58,857 bases of DNA from Pseudoscardovia suis (lineage in GTDB: Bacteria; Actinomycetota; Actinomycetes; Actinomycetales; Bifidobacteriaceae). Below the pieces are notes generated by a model. The model was not told where the DNA came from. It saw only the letters and a list, made by a program, of their open reading frames with translations, and made no database searches. The translations under genes and the position numbers were made by a program. The stretch lies in NCBI RefSeq assembly GCF_002797875.1, contig NZ_PGFC01000008.1, forward strand, positions 1 to 58,857. Direction: 5' to 3'. Shown one piece after another: positions 7,480 to 17,565 of this stretch. Every line of letters starts with the position of its first letter. The stretch's first letter is position 1.

Positions 7480-10395
7480 TCAGTCTTTCTGCGTTGTCGA
7501 TTTCTTGGCGGCGCTTTTGCGCGTCGTGGTCCGCTTGGCGGATGTCTTCGTGGTCGTGGCGGACTTGCGCGACGTGGTTGTGGACGATGACTTGGATGCA
7601 GCCTTCTTTGTGGAGGTCTTGCGCGTTGATGACGTGCGGCGTCCTCGCTTCGAAGGACCTGCGGCGCGCTTTTCGGCAAGCAGGTGGTAAGCCTCCTCCG
7701 GCGTAATGGATTCCGCCGTGTACTGCTTGGGCAGTGTGCGGTTCGTGGTGCCGTCGGTTATGTAAACGCCGTAGAAGCCATCCTTGATGGTCACGGGCTT
7801 GCCGGATTCAGGATCGGTGCCTAGTTCACGCAACGGTGGCTTGGCTGCGCCACGGGAGCGTCGTCCCGCCTTGGGCTGCGCGAACAACGCCTTCGCCTGA
7901 TCGAGCGTGATGGTGAAAATCTCATCCTCATTTGATAGCGAGCGCGAGTCGGTTGAGCCGTCAGGCGACGTCTTGGTGATGTATGGGCCGTAGCGGCCGT
8001 TCGTCGCTGCAATCGGCACGCTCACCAATTCACCCGTCTTGGGATCGGTTTCTTCCACGTCACCCACGATGCGCGGCAGATTCAGCAGTTGCAAAGCCTG
8101 ATCAAGCGTGACCGTCTGGGGCGACATGGACTTGAACAGCGACGCCATGCGAGGCTTATTGGCGGTCTTTGCCGTCTTGCGCGTCTTGGACGCGCCCTTG
8201 GACGCGCTTGCATCCGCGCTTGCGTCTGTCTGTGTGTCAAAGGCGGATGCGGCGGGAGAAAGCGCCACGTAGGGGCCGTAACGCCCCACGCGCACTGTCA
8301 CTTCCCCACCGGTCTTCGGATCGACGCCCAGCACCCGGGGGCCTGATGCGTTCTGTTCGATGAGCTCATGGCCTCGTTCCACCGTCAGTTCATCCGGCGC
8401 GATGGTGTCGGGAATCGTGGCACGCTTGGGCTTGCCTTCGGCGTCGAGATGCTGGGTGTCTTCCAGATACGGGCCGTAACGGCCAACGCGCACCTGCAGG
8501 CCATCGCCGATCTCGATGGTGTTGATTTCGCGCGCATCGATGTCACCAAGCTGTTCGACCTGCTGGTGAAGGCCTTCATGGGCTTCGGCGGCGTTCGATA
8601 CCGAATTGTCGCCATCGCCGAAATAGAAAGCCGTGAGCCAGTCCTTGCCGCGTTCCTTACCGGACGCGATCTGATCAAGACCGTTTTCCATCTGCGCGGT
8701 GAACTGGTAATCAACGTACTGGGGGAAGTTGGTCTCCAGCAGTTTCGTCACCGCGAACGCCAACCAGCTGGGAATCAACGCGCGTCCGCGCTCATACACG
8801 TAACCACGGTCGATGATCGTGGAAATAATGCTCGCATAGGTGGACGGGCGGCCGATTTCCTTCGCTTCCAGAGTGCGCACGAGGGACGCTTCGGTGTAGC
8901 GTGCCGGCGGCTGTGTCTCATGCTTTGCAGGCTGCGCCGCGCCTGCCTGCAACACGTCCCCTTCCTTCATGGCGGGCAGCGATACATCCTGGTCGGCAGA
9001 ATCCTCGGACTCCTTCTTACGCGCCGCGGTGCGAGCACGGTCGCCATAGGCGGCGAGGAAGCCCGGGAATTCGATGACAGTACCGCTCGCTTGGAAGATT
9101 GCCATGCCGTCACTCGACGTGGGCGCCTGCAAGCGCACGGTTGCGGTGGAGCCTGTGGCGTCCGCCATCTGGGACGCCAGAGTGCGCGAATAAATCAACG
9201 AATACAGCTTGAACTGGTCGGGTGGCAAGGCGCCTTGCAATGACTCGGGGGAACGGAACGTCGCACCCGCGGGGCGAATGGCCTCATGGGCTTCCTGAGC
9301 GCCCGCCATCTTGGTGGCATACTGCTTGGGCTTGTCGGACAGGAATCGGGAACCAAATGTGGCTTCCACCGCCTCGCGTGCCGCTGCGATAGCCTCGCGC
9401 GACAGCGTGACGGAATCCGTGCGCATGTAAGTGATGTAGCCGTTCTCATACAGACTTTGGGCGGCGCGCATCGTCGCTCGAGAGCTCATGCCCAGGCTGT
9501 TGCCCGCCGATTGCTGCAGCGTGGAGGTGGTGAATGGCGGCACCGGACGACGGTGATACGGCTTCGTCTCCATGGACATGACGGTAAGGTTCGCGCCTTC
9601 CACGTCATGCGCGATGCGTGACGCTTTCGCCTCATCCACCAGGACGACGCCATCCTTGCGAGCGGCAGGCGTCAATGCGCCAGTGCTGTCGAAATCCTTG
9701 GAACCGACGATTCGCGCATCATCAAGCTGCACGAGGCGGGATTCGAACGAAGAGCCATCCTTTGCGGCCTCCACCGTCACATCCCAATACGGAGCGCGCA
9801 CAAAAGCCATGCGTTCGCGTTCGCGTTCCACGATGAGACGCGTCGCCACGGACTGCACTCGTCCGGCGGAAAGTCCGGGGCCGACTTTGCGCCACAGCAC
9901 CGGAGAAAGCTCGTAACCATACAGGCGGTCAAGGATGCGACGCGTCTCTTGAGCATCCACCATGTGTTCGTCAACCTGACGGGTGTGCTCCAAAGCGTCT
10001 TGGATGGCGCTCTTCGTGATTTCGTGAAACACCATGCGCTTGACGGGAATCTTGGGCTTGAGCGTCTGCACCAGATGCCATGCGATGGCCTCGCCCTCGC
10101 GATCCTCATCGGTTGCCAGATAGAGTTCGTCGGCATCTTTCAAGGCTTTGCGCAGCTGAGCGACGGTCTTTTTCTTGTCGGAACCGACGACATAGTACGG
10201 CAGGAATCCATCATCGACATCCACGCCGAATTTGCCGTATTTGGCCTTCTCGGCGGCAGGGACCTCAGACGGCTGCGCAAGATCGCGGATATGCCCCACC
10301 GATGCGAGCACCGTGTATCCGCTGCCCAGATAGCCTCCGATTTTTTTCGCCTTGGTCGGAGACTCGACGATTACAAGCTTGTTCCCAGTCGCCAT
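7480..10395 (-). CDS. topA: DNA topoisomerase I (type IA)
   Basis: This relaxes negative supercoils through a 5'-phosphotyrosine intermediate. The 971-residue protein starts with the Toprim domain ([14 protein letters not shown] at 6-19; the acidic [15 protein letters not shown] near 94-108). The catalytic tyrosine is Y323 in ITYMRTDS. The C-terminal third has no zinc-finger cysteines but carries four GRYGPY-type repeats (the last as GFYGVY), as in actinobacterial enzymes. It ends in about 75 residues of Lys/Ser/Thr/Arg-rich tail, a feature that in relatives improves processivity. AAGGAGGG precedes the ATG by six bases. It is first in the topA-tmk-holB operon; minus-strand TATATT-like sequence near 10430 may be its -10 region. 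Confidence 0.97.
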   Translation of the reverse strand: MATGNKLVIVESPTKAKKIGGYLGSGYTVLASVGHIRDLAQPSEVPAAEKAKYGKFGVDVDDGFLPYYVVGSDKKKTVAQLRKALKDADELYLATDEDREGEAIAWHLVQTLKPKIPVKRMVFHEITKSAIQDALEHTRQVDEHMVDAQETRRILDRLYGYELSPVLWRKVGPGLSAGRVQSVATRLIVERERERMAFVRAPYWDVTVEAAKDGSSFESRLVQLDDARIVGSKDFDSTGALTPAARKDGVVLVDEAKASRIAHDVEGANLTVMSMETKPYHRRPVPPFTTSTLQQSAGNSLGMSSRATMRAAQSLYENGYITYMRTDSVTLSREAIAAAREAVEATFGSRFLSDKPKQYATKMAGAQEAHEAIRPAGATFRSPESLQGALPPDQFKLYSLIYSRTLASQMADATGSTATVRLQAPTSSDGMAIFQASGTVIEFPGFLAAYGDRARTAARKKESEDSADQDVSLPAMKEGDVLQAGAAQPAKHETQPPARYTEASLVRTLEAKEIGRPSTYASIISTIIDRGYVYERGRALIPSWLAFAVTKLLETNFPQYVDYQFTAQMENGLDQIASGKERGKDWLTAFYFGDGDNSVSNAAEAHEGLHQQVEQLGDIDAREINTIEIGDGLQVRVGRYGPYLEDTQHLDAEGKPKRATIPDTIAPDELTVERGHELIEQNASGPRVLGVDPKTGGEVTVRVGRYGPYVALSPAASAFDTQTDASADASASKGASKTRKTAKTANKPRMASLFKSMSPQTVTLDQALQLLNLPRIVGDVEETDPKTGELVSVPIAATNGRYGPYITKTSPDGSTDSRSLSNEDEIFTITLDQAKALFAQPKAGRRSRGAAKPPLRELGTDPESGKPVTIKDGFYGVYITDGTTNRTLPKQYTAESITPEEAYHLLAEKRAAGPSKRGRRTSSTRKTSTKKAASKSSSTTTSRKSATTTKTSAKRTTTRKSAAKKSTTQKD

Positions 10396-10523
10396 ATGCC
10401 CTCCTTGGTCACCTCGACTTCACAATATATACGTTTTTGCGCCGACGAAATTGCCATCGTGCCGTGGCAAGCCAGCAGATGCCGGCATCCGCCCCACTCG
10501 CAGCCGCACTTTGCCGCCTCCAC

Positions 10524-11984
10524 TCACTTGACTTTGGGAGGCCGAGGCGGCGTGCCAAAAATGCCCGCGCCCGTCAAAGGAGATGCGGTGAGCTGGCGCA
10601 GGGCGCATACGACACCGCTCACCAATGCGCCGGCACCCACAATCGCCGCCACGGCTGACTCACATGCAATGGACACGCCCCACGTCGGTTCGTCCGCCAG
10701 GTTCGGCAGCAACTGCCAGATGCCATACAACGAGTACCCCAGTGCCATGACGCCCAGCACGATAAGGGCAGGCGCCACAATCTGCACCGCAGCAGAAGGC
10801 TTGCGGTCCACGATGCGGTCCATGCCGGAGCCGCGGGTGAAAGCGAGGACGATGCATGCGATGGCGCCTGCGATGAACAGCGACATCACCACGTCAGATG
10901 GCCGATGCCAGCGTCCTGCCACCAGCGCCAATCCCACCGCGCCGCTTGCAAGCCAACCGATCAGCGCGACCCATGCACGCCACGCACGTGACACTGCCAG
11001 CATCAAGGCAATCATTGCCGCTGCAAACAGCAGCGTGTGCCCCGATGGCGCGGAATTTGCAGGATTAGGCCGATTGGGGTTGAACGTCGTCCTCGGCAGA
11101 TGGCTCTTGGCCACGCCGGTGATGATCAGCACAACAGCCGCAAACGCAATCAGCTGAATGATCAGCCCCACCCGCCGCCTTACCGCGGCAATGGCAAGAC
11201 CTGCCACGGCTGCGGCACCGGCGATGCCCAACACCACGGCGGACACATGAAAGGCCTGTACCAAAACCTCAGTGAACGGCTCCTGGCTGGACATGGTCCA
11301 CCACACCATCGTGTCGTATCCCTGCCCCGCATCGGTCAATACGCCTTTGACATACACCAGCGCGGCAAGCAGCAGGAACACCGCTCCCAAGATGCCACAA
11401 GCCACGATGGTGCCCGTGCGGGGATGCGCGGCCTTCGACTGCGGCTCAGCGACCTGCAATCCTTCGGACGGTGCGGATCCATCCTGCTGCGAAACCACTA
11501 CAACCTCAGGAGAGGCGACGGACGCCGCTGGATTCACAACCGCGCTCTCCGTCTCTGCTCCCGCAAACGCAAGGTCCGATGTGGAATCCGTCGTCGGACC
11601 GGCGAATCCGGCGAATGCAGCGCCCTGCCCAGGCTGCACGACGGATTCCTCATCCTCTTCAGTCGGCCATGCAATCGCAGCGTTGGCCGTGGTCGCTTCC
11701 GCATCAGTGAAGCCGCCAGACACCATGTCGTCACCTGCCGCATACGGGTGCGCCTGCTCGGTCAACTGCTCGGGCGCCTGCCCTTGTGCCGACGGCATGG
11801 GCGGCAGAGGCACAACGGATGCATTCGGCTCTGAAGCGCCTGCGAAACCTGCGGCATTGCCCACGGTTTCGTTGGCGTCGCGGGCGTCCTGTGCACCCGC
11901 GACGCCAACGCTTGCTGGCCCTTGCGCCGGAGCAGGCGGGAAATCAGGACCGGATGTCACGTCGCGGTTGGTGTCTTGAGTCAT
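10524..11984 (-). CDS. PAP2-family membrane phosphatase
   Basis: This integral membrane protein of about 486 residues has a long disordered, acidic and alanine-rich N-terminal half (about 195 residues), then six or so hydrophobic segments. The PAP2 motifs PSGHTLLFA and GRWHRPSDVV contain the catalytic-type histidines and the R/D pair of the superfamily. Likely substrates are lipid phosphates such as undecaprenyl diphosphate or phosphatidic acid, outside the membrane. I start it at ATG 11984; an in-frame GTG at 12023 is possible, and neither has a good Shine-Dalgarno. A perfect DnaA-box sequence (12038-12046) lies just upstream. The final residues are basic. Confidence 0.85.
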   Translation of the reverse strand: MTQDTNRDVTSGPDFPPAPAQGPASVGVAGAQDARDANETVGNAAGFAGASEPNASVVPLPPMPSAQGQAPEQLTEQAHPYAAGDDMVSGGFTDAEATTANAAIAWPTEEDEESVVQPGQGAAFAGFAGPTTDSTSDLAFAGAETESAVVNPAASVASPEVVVVSQQDGSAPSEGLQVAEPQSKAAHPRTGTIVACGILGAVFLLLAALVYVKGVLTDAGQGYDTMVWWTMSSQEPFTEVLVQAFHVSAVVLGIAGAAAVAGLAIAAVRRRVGLIIQLIAFAAVVLIITGVAKSHLPRTTFNPNRPNPANSAPSGHTLLFAAAMIALMLAVSRAWRAWVALIGWLASGAVGLALVAGRWHRPSDVVMSLFIAGAIACIVLAFTRGSGMDRIVDRKPSAAVQIVAPALIVLGVMALGYSLYGIWQLLPNLADEPTWGVSIACESAVAAIVGAGALVSGVVCALRQLTASPLTGAGIFGTPPRPPKVK

Positions 11985-12037
11985 ACCCCTGACGCTACCC
12001 CAAAATCCCAACCTCTGCCGCACAGCGCGTCAAAGAT

Positions 12038-12046
12038 TGTGGATAA
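12038..12046 (-). promoter_or_regulatory. DnaA-box consensus (TTATCCACA)
   Basis: The nonamer TTATCCACA reads on the minus strand about 54 bases upstream of the PAP2 start. It matches the bacterial DnaA-box consensus exactly. Whether DnaA binds here is unknown. Confidence 0.5.
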
Positions 12047-12137
12047 CTCACGAAGAAAACCACGCGAAAAATCATGCATGCGAGTCACGAAACGGCGCAA
12101 GAAAGAGCGTAAAGAACACGAAAGAGCGCAGAAAAGA

Positions 12138-12225
12138 AGACTCCTACGCACCCGTCAGAGGCCACTTACCCTTGCTGCATTCCTGCCCTGGGGGGATTGG
12201 GTGACATAACGCCACGTAGGAGCTT
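12138..12225 (-). ncRNA. ffs: Signal recognition particle RNA (small bacterial type)
   Basis: The minus strand has the conserved SRP apical domain: CAGGAATGCAGCAAGGGTAA matches the AGGnnnGGAAGCAGC-type tetraloop-asymmetric loop region bound by Ffh. The ends CTCCTACG (12141-12148) and CGTAGGAG (12215-12222) pair to close the hairpin. A T-rich stretch follows the 3' end. The RNA begins only seven bases or so after the stop of the upstream sulfatase gene. The sequence TATAGT overlapping that stop (12236-12231) is well placed as its -10 hexamer; no good -35 is visible. Confidence 0.9.
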
Positions 12226-12231
12226 GAACTA

Positions 12232-14823
12232 CTATACACCATTTTCGTCGGACGCAGGCACATCCATGAATCCGGTGTTGCGCAGGTATCCTTTCCCAGC
12301 AGTCACGTCGTATTGCACGAGCTTGTAATCGTCGAGCAATTGGCGCTGTTCATCAGTCAAGTCTGCTTCATCGATGGGGTTGCCCTGCGCATCGAGGTAC
12401 TCGGCACCGCTCGTGGATGTTGCATCGATTTGCAGACCCATCGCGGCGATTTGCTGATGCATGCGCGTCAGGAACGCCAGATAGGGGCTCACTTTCGCAT
12501 TCATGTGCTCGGCGGCCTGCGCCATGAAGAAGTTGGACGACGAATACGCAGCGTCCTCGTCGCTGAGCTTGACGCCCGCCGAGGCGCTGGCTGCATTGGA
12601 CCAAATGAAATAGTCGGTCTCGTGCAGTGCGAGCGCGTTGGCCGGGTCGGAATTCGCGGTGGCGAATGCCGACGGGTAATGGTCGCCGTACCAGATGACG
12701 GTCACCGGCCTGTCAAGCTGGTCGAGCTGCGCGAGGAAGTTTTGCAACGCCTGGTCGGTGTAATTGAGGCCCTTGGCGTAGGTGTTGGCAGCGCTTTCTT
12801 CATCCTCCGGGAAATCTTCGCCCGTGGCGGCATCCGTCACGTGGAATTGGTTGTTGTCATACCAATCGGTGTATGGCAGGTGGTTTTGCATCGTCATGAC
12901 GTTGATGAATTCCGGGGACTGGTGATCCTGGAGCTCCGCCATCACACTGTTGTAAGTGGCGGCATCACTCACATACGGGTTGCGGTCAATCGTGTTGAGC
13001 ATCGTGGTAAAGGGATCGTCCGGGTTATCCAAGGTGCGCAATGAGCGGAACCCGAATTTTTTATAAACTATCTTGCGTCCGTACAGCGTCGAGTAATAAG
13101 GATGGATGCCAATGGAATCGCCCTGCTGCCACAGCTGATTGAAGCTCGGAGTCCACTTCTCCTTAGGCACCAGTTGCTGGTAAGGCGTGGAAAGCCCCGC
13201 CGAGAAGTTTGGCAATGCCATGCCTGTGAGTGACATGTATTCCAAGTTGGCGGTGCCTCCGCCGTAGCCGCTGGAAAGCATGAGACCGGATGTGGTCTGT
13301 TGCTGAAGCTGATGCAAATACGGTACTGGGTCTTCATTCCACTGGGTTCCCGGCACACGCGTGGGATCGGTGAACGATTCCGACAAAATCATGATGACTG
13401 TGCTGTCAGTCATGTTTTCGGTGCGCGTGGCATTGATGGCATCAGCCTGTGCCGCGTAGCGCGATGCTAGGTCTTCCATTGTCTGGCGGGAATAATTGGC
13501 AGGCTCATCCATGACCTTGTTGTCGAGCAAATGGGTGAACGCCACAACCACACCGTTGACCTGGGCATCGGTGCGGGAATCATACAATGCCGGCTGATCA
13601 TTAAACCGTGCATCGATTTTTTGCCCCACGGTGCCGGTGACAAGCATCGACGAAGCGAACCACACCGTTCCGAGCACATACACGCAGCACAATGCCACGC
13701 GCACCGCCGCCGCGATACGACGGTGTTTGGTGGGCGAAATGAAACTGCGACGGCAATCGAAATGATTGAGCACAATCATCAGTACCACTAGCAGCACCAA
13801 TTGACGGATGGTGCTACCGATAAGGCTTTGGAATGAATCCGGTATGAAGCTCAGCAACTTGCCGCCAGCACCACTGGAGAGAAAATTGAGGTCGGAAGGG
13901 ATGATGATGGAGTTGCGTTCCTCTACCTTGATGGAGTTCGCGATGGAATACACGGTAGAAATGGTCAGAAATAGCCATGCCGCAATCCAGAATCGGTTGA
14001 TGGCGACAATAAGGAAGACGAAGAAGGCTGCTAGCAGTAAGGCATTAAGCCATGCAATGCCTTGGGGAATCGAGGAGAACACGCTCCACCCGTTCTCTGC
14101 CGCCTGTACCGTGATGTCGTGGTTGAACAGAGTATGGAGGAACAGCGCCCCCGAATTCTGCTGCGGATCGCGAGTCTTCGGGTCATCGGGATAGACGGAG
14201 GATTGCAAAATCCACAGTGAATACAGCACAAGGCCTGCAAAAACCGCGACATGCACGAGTTCCCACAGCACCTTATGCCACCACGTATGGCATACCGGGC
14301 GCTTCCACAGCCGACGTGCAAGACTGAGATTGGCAGGCGTGGAATCCTCTGCTGTCTGATCTTCCTTGGACTCGGCACCCTGCGGCTCTTCTGCCGCAGG
14401 CGTCTTTTCTGTTTCTTCTGCTGCTGCCGTCTCGCGTTCGCGCTCCTCGGCTGCAGGTTCCATGGTGGACTCACGCTCAGGTTGAGGCGATCCGAAGTCC
14501 TGCGGCAACGCCGGACTCAGCTGCCGGGCATCCACAGTGCCATTGTCTGGGGACACCACGTCCCCCGTGCTGCTGGTATCGGTGTTGTCACTGCCGGCGC
14601 TGCTATCGTCATTGACAAACGGGGTGTCGGTCACGAACTGGGCGGATTGCATGGCGGCGATGTCATCCATGCCATCGATCAGATCAGCAATGTCGAACGG
14701 ATCTTGATGCGCTGATGTCGAATGCACCGATGCATCCTCCGCACTGTCAGCCGCATGCTGGGAATCAGACTTGTCGGTGTCCTGACGGATGCCGTCCCAC
14801 TGGTCCTCATGATCAAGCGCCAT
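12232..14823 (-). CDS. LTA-synthase-like membrane sulfatase
   Basis: The product of about 863 residues has a disordered acidic N-terminal region of roughly 170 residues, a block of five transmembrane segments and a large extracytoplasmic sulfatase/alkaline-phosphatase-fold domain. Motifs IMILSESFTDPTRV (metal/nucleophile region, with threonine usual in this family nearby), MTMQNHLPYTDWY and VIWYGDHYPS match lipoteichoic-acid synthases and related phosphoglycerol transferases. It probably transfers glycerol-phosphate to a cell-envelope polymer. I choose ATG 14823 because AGGAGGG lies seven bases upstream; the longer reading from 14907 lacks this. A charged hypothetical protein is encoded 160 bases upstream on the same strand and may share its transcript. 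Confidence 0.85.
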   Translation of the reverse strand: MALDHEDQWDGIRQDTDKSDSQHAADSAEDASVHSTSAHQDPFDIADLIDGMDDIAAMQSAQFVTDTPFVNDDSSAGSDNTDTSSTGDVVSPDNGTVDARQLSPALPQDFGSPQPERESTMEPAAEERERETAAAEETEKTPAAEEPQGAESKEDQTAEDSTPANLSLARRLWKRPVCHTWWHKVLWELVHVAVFAGLVLYSLWILQSSVYPDDPKTRDPQQNSGALFLHTLFNHDITVQAAENGWSVFSSIPQGIAWLNALLLAAFFVFLIVAINRFWIAAWLFLTISTVYSIANSIKVEERNSIIIPSDLNFLSSGAGGKLLSFIPDSFQSLIGSTIRQLVLLVVLMIVLNHFDCRRSFISPTKHRRIAAAVRVALCCVYVLGTVWFASSMLVTGTVGQKIDARFNDQPALYDSRTDAQVNGVVVAFTHLLDNKVMDEPANYSRQTMEDLASRYAAQADAINATRTENMTDSTVIMILSESFTDPTRVPGTQWNEDPVPYLHQLQQQTTSGLMLSSGYGGGTANLEYMSLTGMALPNFSAGLSTPYQQLVPKEKWTPSFNQLWQQGDSIGIHPYYSTLYGRKIVYKKFGFRSLRTLDNPDDPFTTMLNTIDRNPYVSDAATYNSVMAELQDHQSPEFINVMTMQNHLPYTDWYDNNQFHVTDAATGEDFPEDEESAANTYAKGLNYTDQALQNFLAQLDQLDRPVTVIWYGDHYPSAFATANSDPANALALHETDYFIWSNAASASAGVKLSDEDAAYSSSNFFMAQAAEHMNAKVSPYLAFLTRMHQQIAAMGLQIDATSTSGAEYLDAQGNPIDEADLTDEQRQLLDDYKLVQYDVTAGKGYLRNTGFMDVPASDENGV

Positions 14824-14982
14824 ATACCGCCCTCCTGCTTTATCGAAACTTTCCCATAATAACGCAAGGAAGGCGCGCCTCTGCGCAAACACCTTCCCTG
14901 ACGTCACTCATCCGGCATCGGCCCTAGGCCGGGTCCGCGCACATCGATACCGCCAATCACCGCCACACGGCATACAGGACCG

Positions 14983-15861
14983 CTAGAAGCCCCACATCAT
15001 CTGGGATTCGGCACCGTTTTCAATGGCTTGCCGCTTACGTTCCTCTTCAGCCTTTTTGCGTTCCTCTTCGGCTTTCTTCTGCGCTTCTTTCTCATCTTTT
15101 TCACGACGGCGACGATCCCAGAAGGATTCCTTCTTCTCTTTGTGAGCGGCCTTGTCTTTCTCGCCATCGTTTTGCTTGCGTTTTTTCTGAGGCTGCGGCT
15201 CGGGGTCGTCCATGCCCTCCATGCCGCTGTAAGGGTCAAGACCGCCAGCCGTGAAAATCGCTGGCATCTCGGACGTAGGAATGGGAGCGCCTGTCCCCTG
15301 CCATGCCTGCGGGTTGGATCCTACGAACTGGTCCGAGGCAGCGGAGGCGGTGGAGTCAGCGGACGCAGCCTGTCCGCCCTGCGCGTCAGGCGTGTTGCCG
15401 TGCGCAACTTGCGTGAGGTTCTCGTCATTCCATGCTGGCCAATCCACTTGGAGTTCGCTCGGCCATTGAATCGTGTCCGCCAGCGTGCGTCCATAGTTGG
15501 GGTCTCCGGGACCCCCGGGAACGGCATCGCTGCCAGGCGCGGCATTGCCCGGATACCCCTGCTGATATTCCTGCGGATACGCTTGGCGTCGTTCGGCTTC
15601 CTGCTGACGCCGCTGTTCCTCTTCCGCGCGCTTGCGCAATGCTTCTTCACGCTGACGCTGACGTTCGCGCTCCTGGCGTTCCGCCTCTTTCTGCTCTGGC
15701 GTGCGCACATCCACCGGCACGTCGGAGAACGAAATGAACTGTGAGGGATCGAACACACCCATTCCGGGCATTGAGGCAGCACCCTGACCGCCATTGTCTT
15801 GATTGGCGCCTTGCCCGGCGTCTTGTGTGGGATACGGCATCTGCCCGTAGTCGCTCGCCAT
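14983..15861 (-). CDS. Charged, disordered hypothetical protein
   Basis: I do not recognise a domain. The roughly 292-residue protein has a Gln/Gly-rich N-terminus, a Glu/Arg/Gln coiled-coil-like stretch (about residues 55-95), a Pro/Gly-rich middle, one conserved-looking WPSELQVDWPAWNDE segment, and a Lys/Glu-rich second coiled coil near the C-terminus (FWDRRRREKDEKE). There is no signal peptide or membrane segment, suggesting a cytoplasmic scaffold-like protein. The start at 15861 has GGGAGGA upstream. It precedes the LTA-synthase-like gene by 160 bases, so an envelope-related role is a guess from position only. Confidence 0.7.
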   Translation of the reverse strand: MASDYGQMPYPTQDAGQGANQDNGGQGAASMPGMGVFDPSQFISFSDVPVDVRTPEQKEAERQERERQRQREEALRKRAEEEQRRQQEAERRQAYPQEYQQGYPGNAAPGSDAVPGGPGDPNYGRTLADTIQWPSELQVDWPAWNDENLTQVAHGNTPDAQGGQAASADSTASAASDQFVGSNPQAWQGTGAPIPTSEMPAIFTAGGLDPYSGMEGMDDPEPQPQKKRKQNDGEKDKAAHKEKKESFWDRRRREKDEKEAQKKAEEERKKAEEERKRQAIENGAESQMMWGF

Positions 15862-15887
15862 GTTCCTCCCATCTGCCAACTGTGGCT

Positions 15888-15922
15888 GGTGCCGCCATGG
15901 CACCAATCCGCGTATCACGCGG
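15888..15922. promoter_or_regulatory. Two tandem perfect hairpins in the 5' region
   Basis: GGTGCC (15888-15893) pairs with GGCACC (15899-15904), and CCGCGT (15908-15913) pairs with ACGCGG (15917-15922). They lie 26 to 61 bases upstream of the hypothetical gene start, close to its Shine-Dalgarno. A TACAAT on the minus strand (15946-15941) could be the -10 box, which would put both hairpins in the leader. Confidence 0.4.
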
Positions 15923-16122
15923 TCGCTTCTGTGCTACTCCATTGTAAAAGCTTCCACGACTCCGCGGCGTTAATTCGGCTGCGTTGTCACCGTGCATTTC
16001 ACCAAGTGTGCATGACAGCACGCCCAGGCGGCGGTTCCTGTCGCAATGCATGGACCTGCGCCAAGCCCAAGGAAGGCCGCAGCAGCCTATATCCACAGCA
16101 GTCCACGGCATCCTCCACAGCA

Positions 16123-16190
16123 TCCTAAATAAACGCAACTCCCGATCGAAGTGTCATGGAGACACCTCACAAATCGGGAGTTGCATCTAT
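16123..16190 (-). terminator. Terminator of ino1
   Basis: GCAACTCCCGAT (16135-16146) pairs with ATCGGGAGTTGC (16173-16184), a perfect 12-base stem with an inner GTGTC/GACAC hairpin in its loop. On the minus strand it is followed by GTTTATTT. It lies 57 bases past the ino1 stop. Confidence 0.75.
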
Positions 16191-16195
16191 GCACA

Positions 16196-16246
16196 GCTAT
16201 ATCGCCATATCGCTATATCGCTGCACAGTTATATCGCTGTATCAGG
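16196..16246. repeat. Short ATATCGC tandem repeats
   Basis: Four copies of an ATATCGC-like unit lie between the ino1 stop and its terminator. They are non-coding and AT-rich compared with the surroundings. Confidence 0.5.
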
Positions 16247-17387
16247 CGTGCCACACATCCTTGCCTGCGGCCTTGGCTGCGGCAACGTCAGCATCAAGCT
16301 GCTCTTCGTTGGCTTCGGATTCGCCGGTGATGAACTTCTCGACGAGCTCCTTGGCCTCGTTGTCCTCGTGCTGCACTGCCGGGGACTTCATGAAGTATGC
16401 GGAAGCGGACAGCACCGGGCCGCCCAGACCACGGTCGAGGGCGATCTTGGCAGCGCGCAGAGCGTCGATCACGACACCGGCGGAGTTCGGGGAATCCCAC
16501 ACCTCGAGCTTGTACTCAAGGTTCAGCGGCACATCGCCGAAGGTCGTGCCTTCGAGGCGCACGAACGCGAACTTGCGGTCCTCGAGCCATGCCACGTAGT
16601 CGGAGGGGCCGATGTGCACGTTGTGAGGATCCATCTCGTGAGGAACGATGGAGGTGACGGCGCGGGTCTTGGAGATCTTCTTGGATTCAAGGCGCTTGCG
16701 CTCAAGCATGTTCATGAAGTCCATGTCGCCGCCGACATTGAGCTGATAGGTGCGATCGAGGCGCACGCCGCGGTCCTCGAACAGGCGGGCCATCACGCGG
16801 TGCGTGATCGTGGCGCCGACCTGGGACTTGATATCGTCGCCGACGATCGGCAGCTTGGCGTCGCGGAACTTCTGCGCCCACTCCGGGTCGGAAGCGATGA
16901 ACACCGGCAGGCAGTTAACGAAAGCGCAGCCTGCGTCAAGAGCAGCCTGAGCGTAGTACTTATCGGCCTGCTCGGAGCCAACCGGCAGATAGCTGACGAG
17001 GATGTCGGCCTTGACATCACGCAGCACCTGGGCCACGTCCACCGGCTCCGCATCGGATTCGGTGATGACCTGGCGGTAGTATTCGCCGAGGCCGTCGCCG
17101 GTCGGACCACGCTGCACGGTCACGCCAGCAACCGGCATGTCCTTGCAGAACTGGTAGGTGTTGTTCTTGCTGGCGAAGATGGCCTCGTTAAGGTCCTTGC
17201 CAACCTTGGCTGCGTCGACGTCGAATGCAGCGACGAATTCGATGTCACGGATTCGATAGCCGCCGAAGACGTTGTGCATGATGCCCGGAATCTTCTTGTC
17301 ATCCGGAGCATCCTTGTAGTACTCGACACCCTGCACCAGTGAGCAAGCGCAATTACCAACGCCTGCGATGGCAACACGAATCGTCAT
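16242..17387 (-). CDS. ino1: Inositol-1-phosphate synthase (actinobacterial type)
   Basis: It converts glucose 6-phosphate to myo-inositol 1-phosphate using NAD, the first step to phosphatidylinositol-type lipids in Actinobacteria. The 381-residue protein opens with the Rossmann motif [16 protein letters not shown], then has [16 protein letters not shown], a [16 protein letters not shown] block, and the active-site region [15 protein letters not shown] with [11 protein letters not shown]. The size fits the short actinobacterial enzyme rather than the ~530-residue eukaryotic one. GAGGGAG precedes the ATG by seven bases. It diverges from the class A PBP gene, with a 178-base shared promoter region, and has its own terminator. 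Confidence 0.93.
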   Translation of the reverse strand: MTIRVAIAGVGNCACSLVQGVEYYKDAPDDKKIPGIMHNVFGGYRIRDIEFVAAFDVDAAKVGKDLNEAIFASKNNTYQFCKDMPVAGVTVQRGPTGDGLGEYYRQVITESDAEPVDVAQVLRDVKADILVSYLPVGSEQADKYYAQAALDAGCAFVNCLPVFIASDPEWAQKFRDAKLPIVGDDIKSQVGATITHRVMARLFEDRGVRLDRTYQLNVGGDMDFMNMLERKRLESKKISKTRAVTSIVPHEMDPHNVHIGPSDYVAWLEDRKFAFVRLEGTTFGDVPLNLEYKLEVWDSPNSAGVVIDALRAAKIALDRGLGGPVLSASAYFMKSPAVQHEDNEAKELVEKFITGESEANEEQLDADVAAAKAAGKDVWHA

Positions 17388-17565
17388 AAAAACTCCCTCG
17401 CGAGATGAGTTGTTAATATACCGTTACGTAGCTTACTCCATTCCGCCGAATACTCCCACTCTTTCTACCATAACGGGAGCATCACAGGAAAAAGGAAGAC
17501 ACCGCTTCGCAACGCCACGCATCGCAACAAAGACCAGAGGGCGGAATGCGATTATCGTGGTAGGC

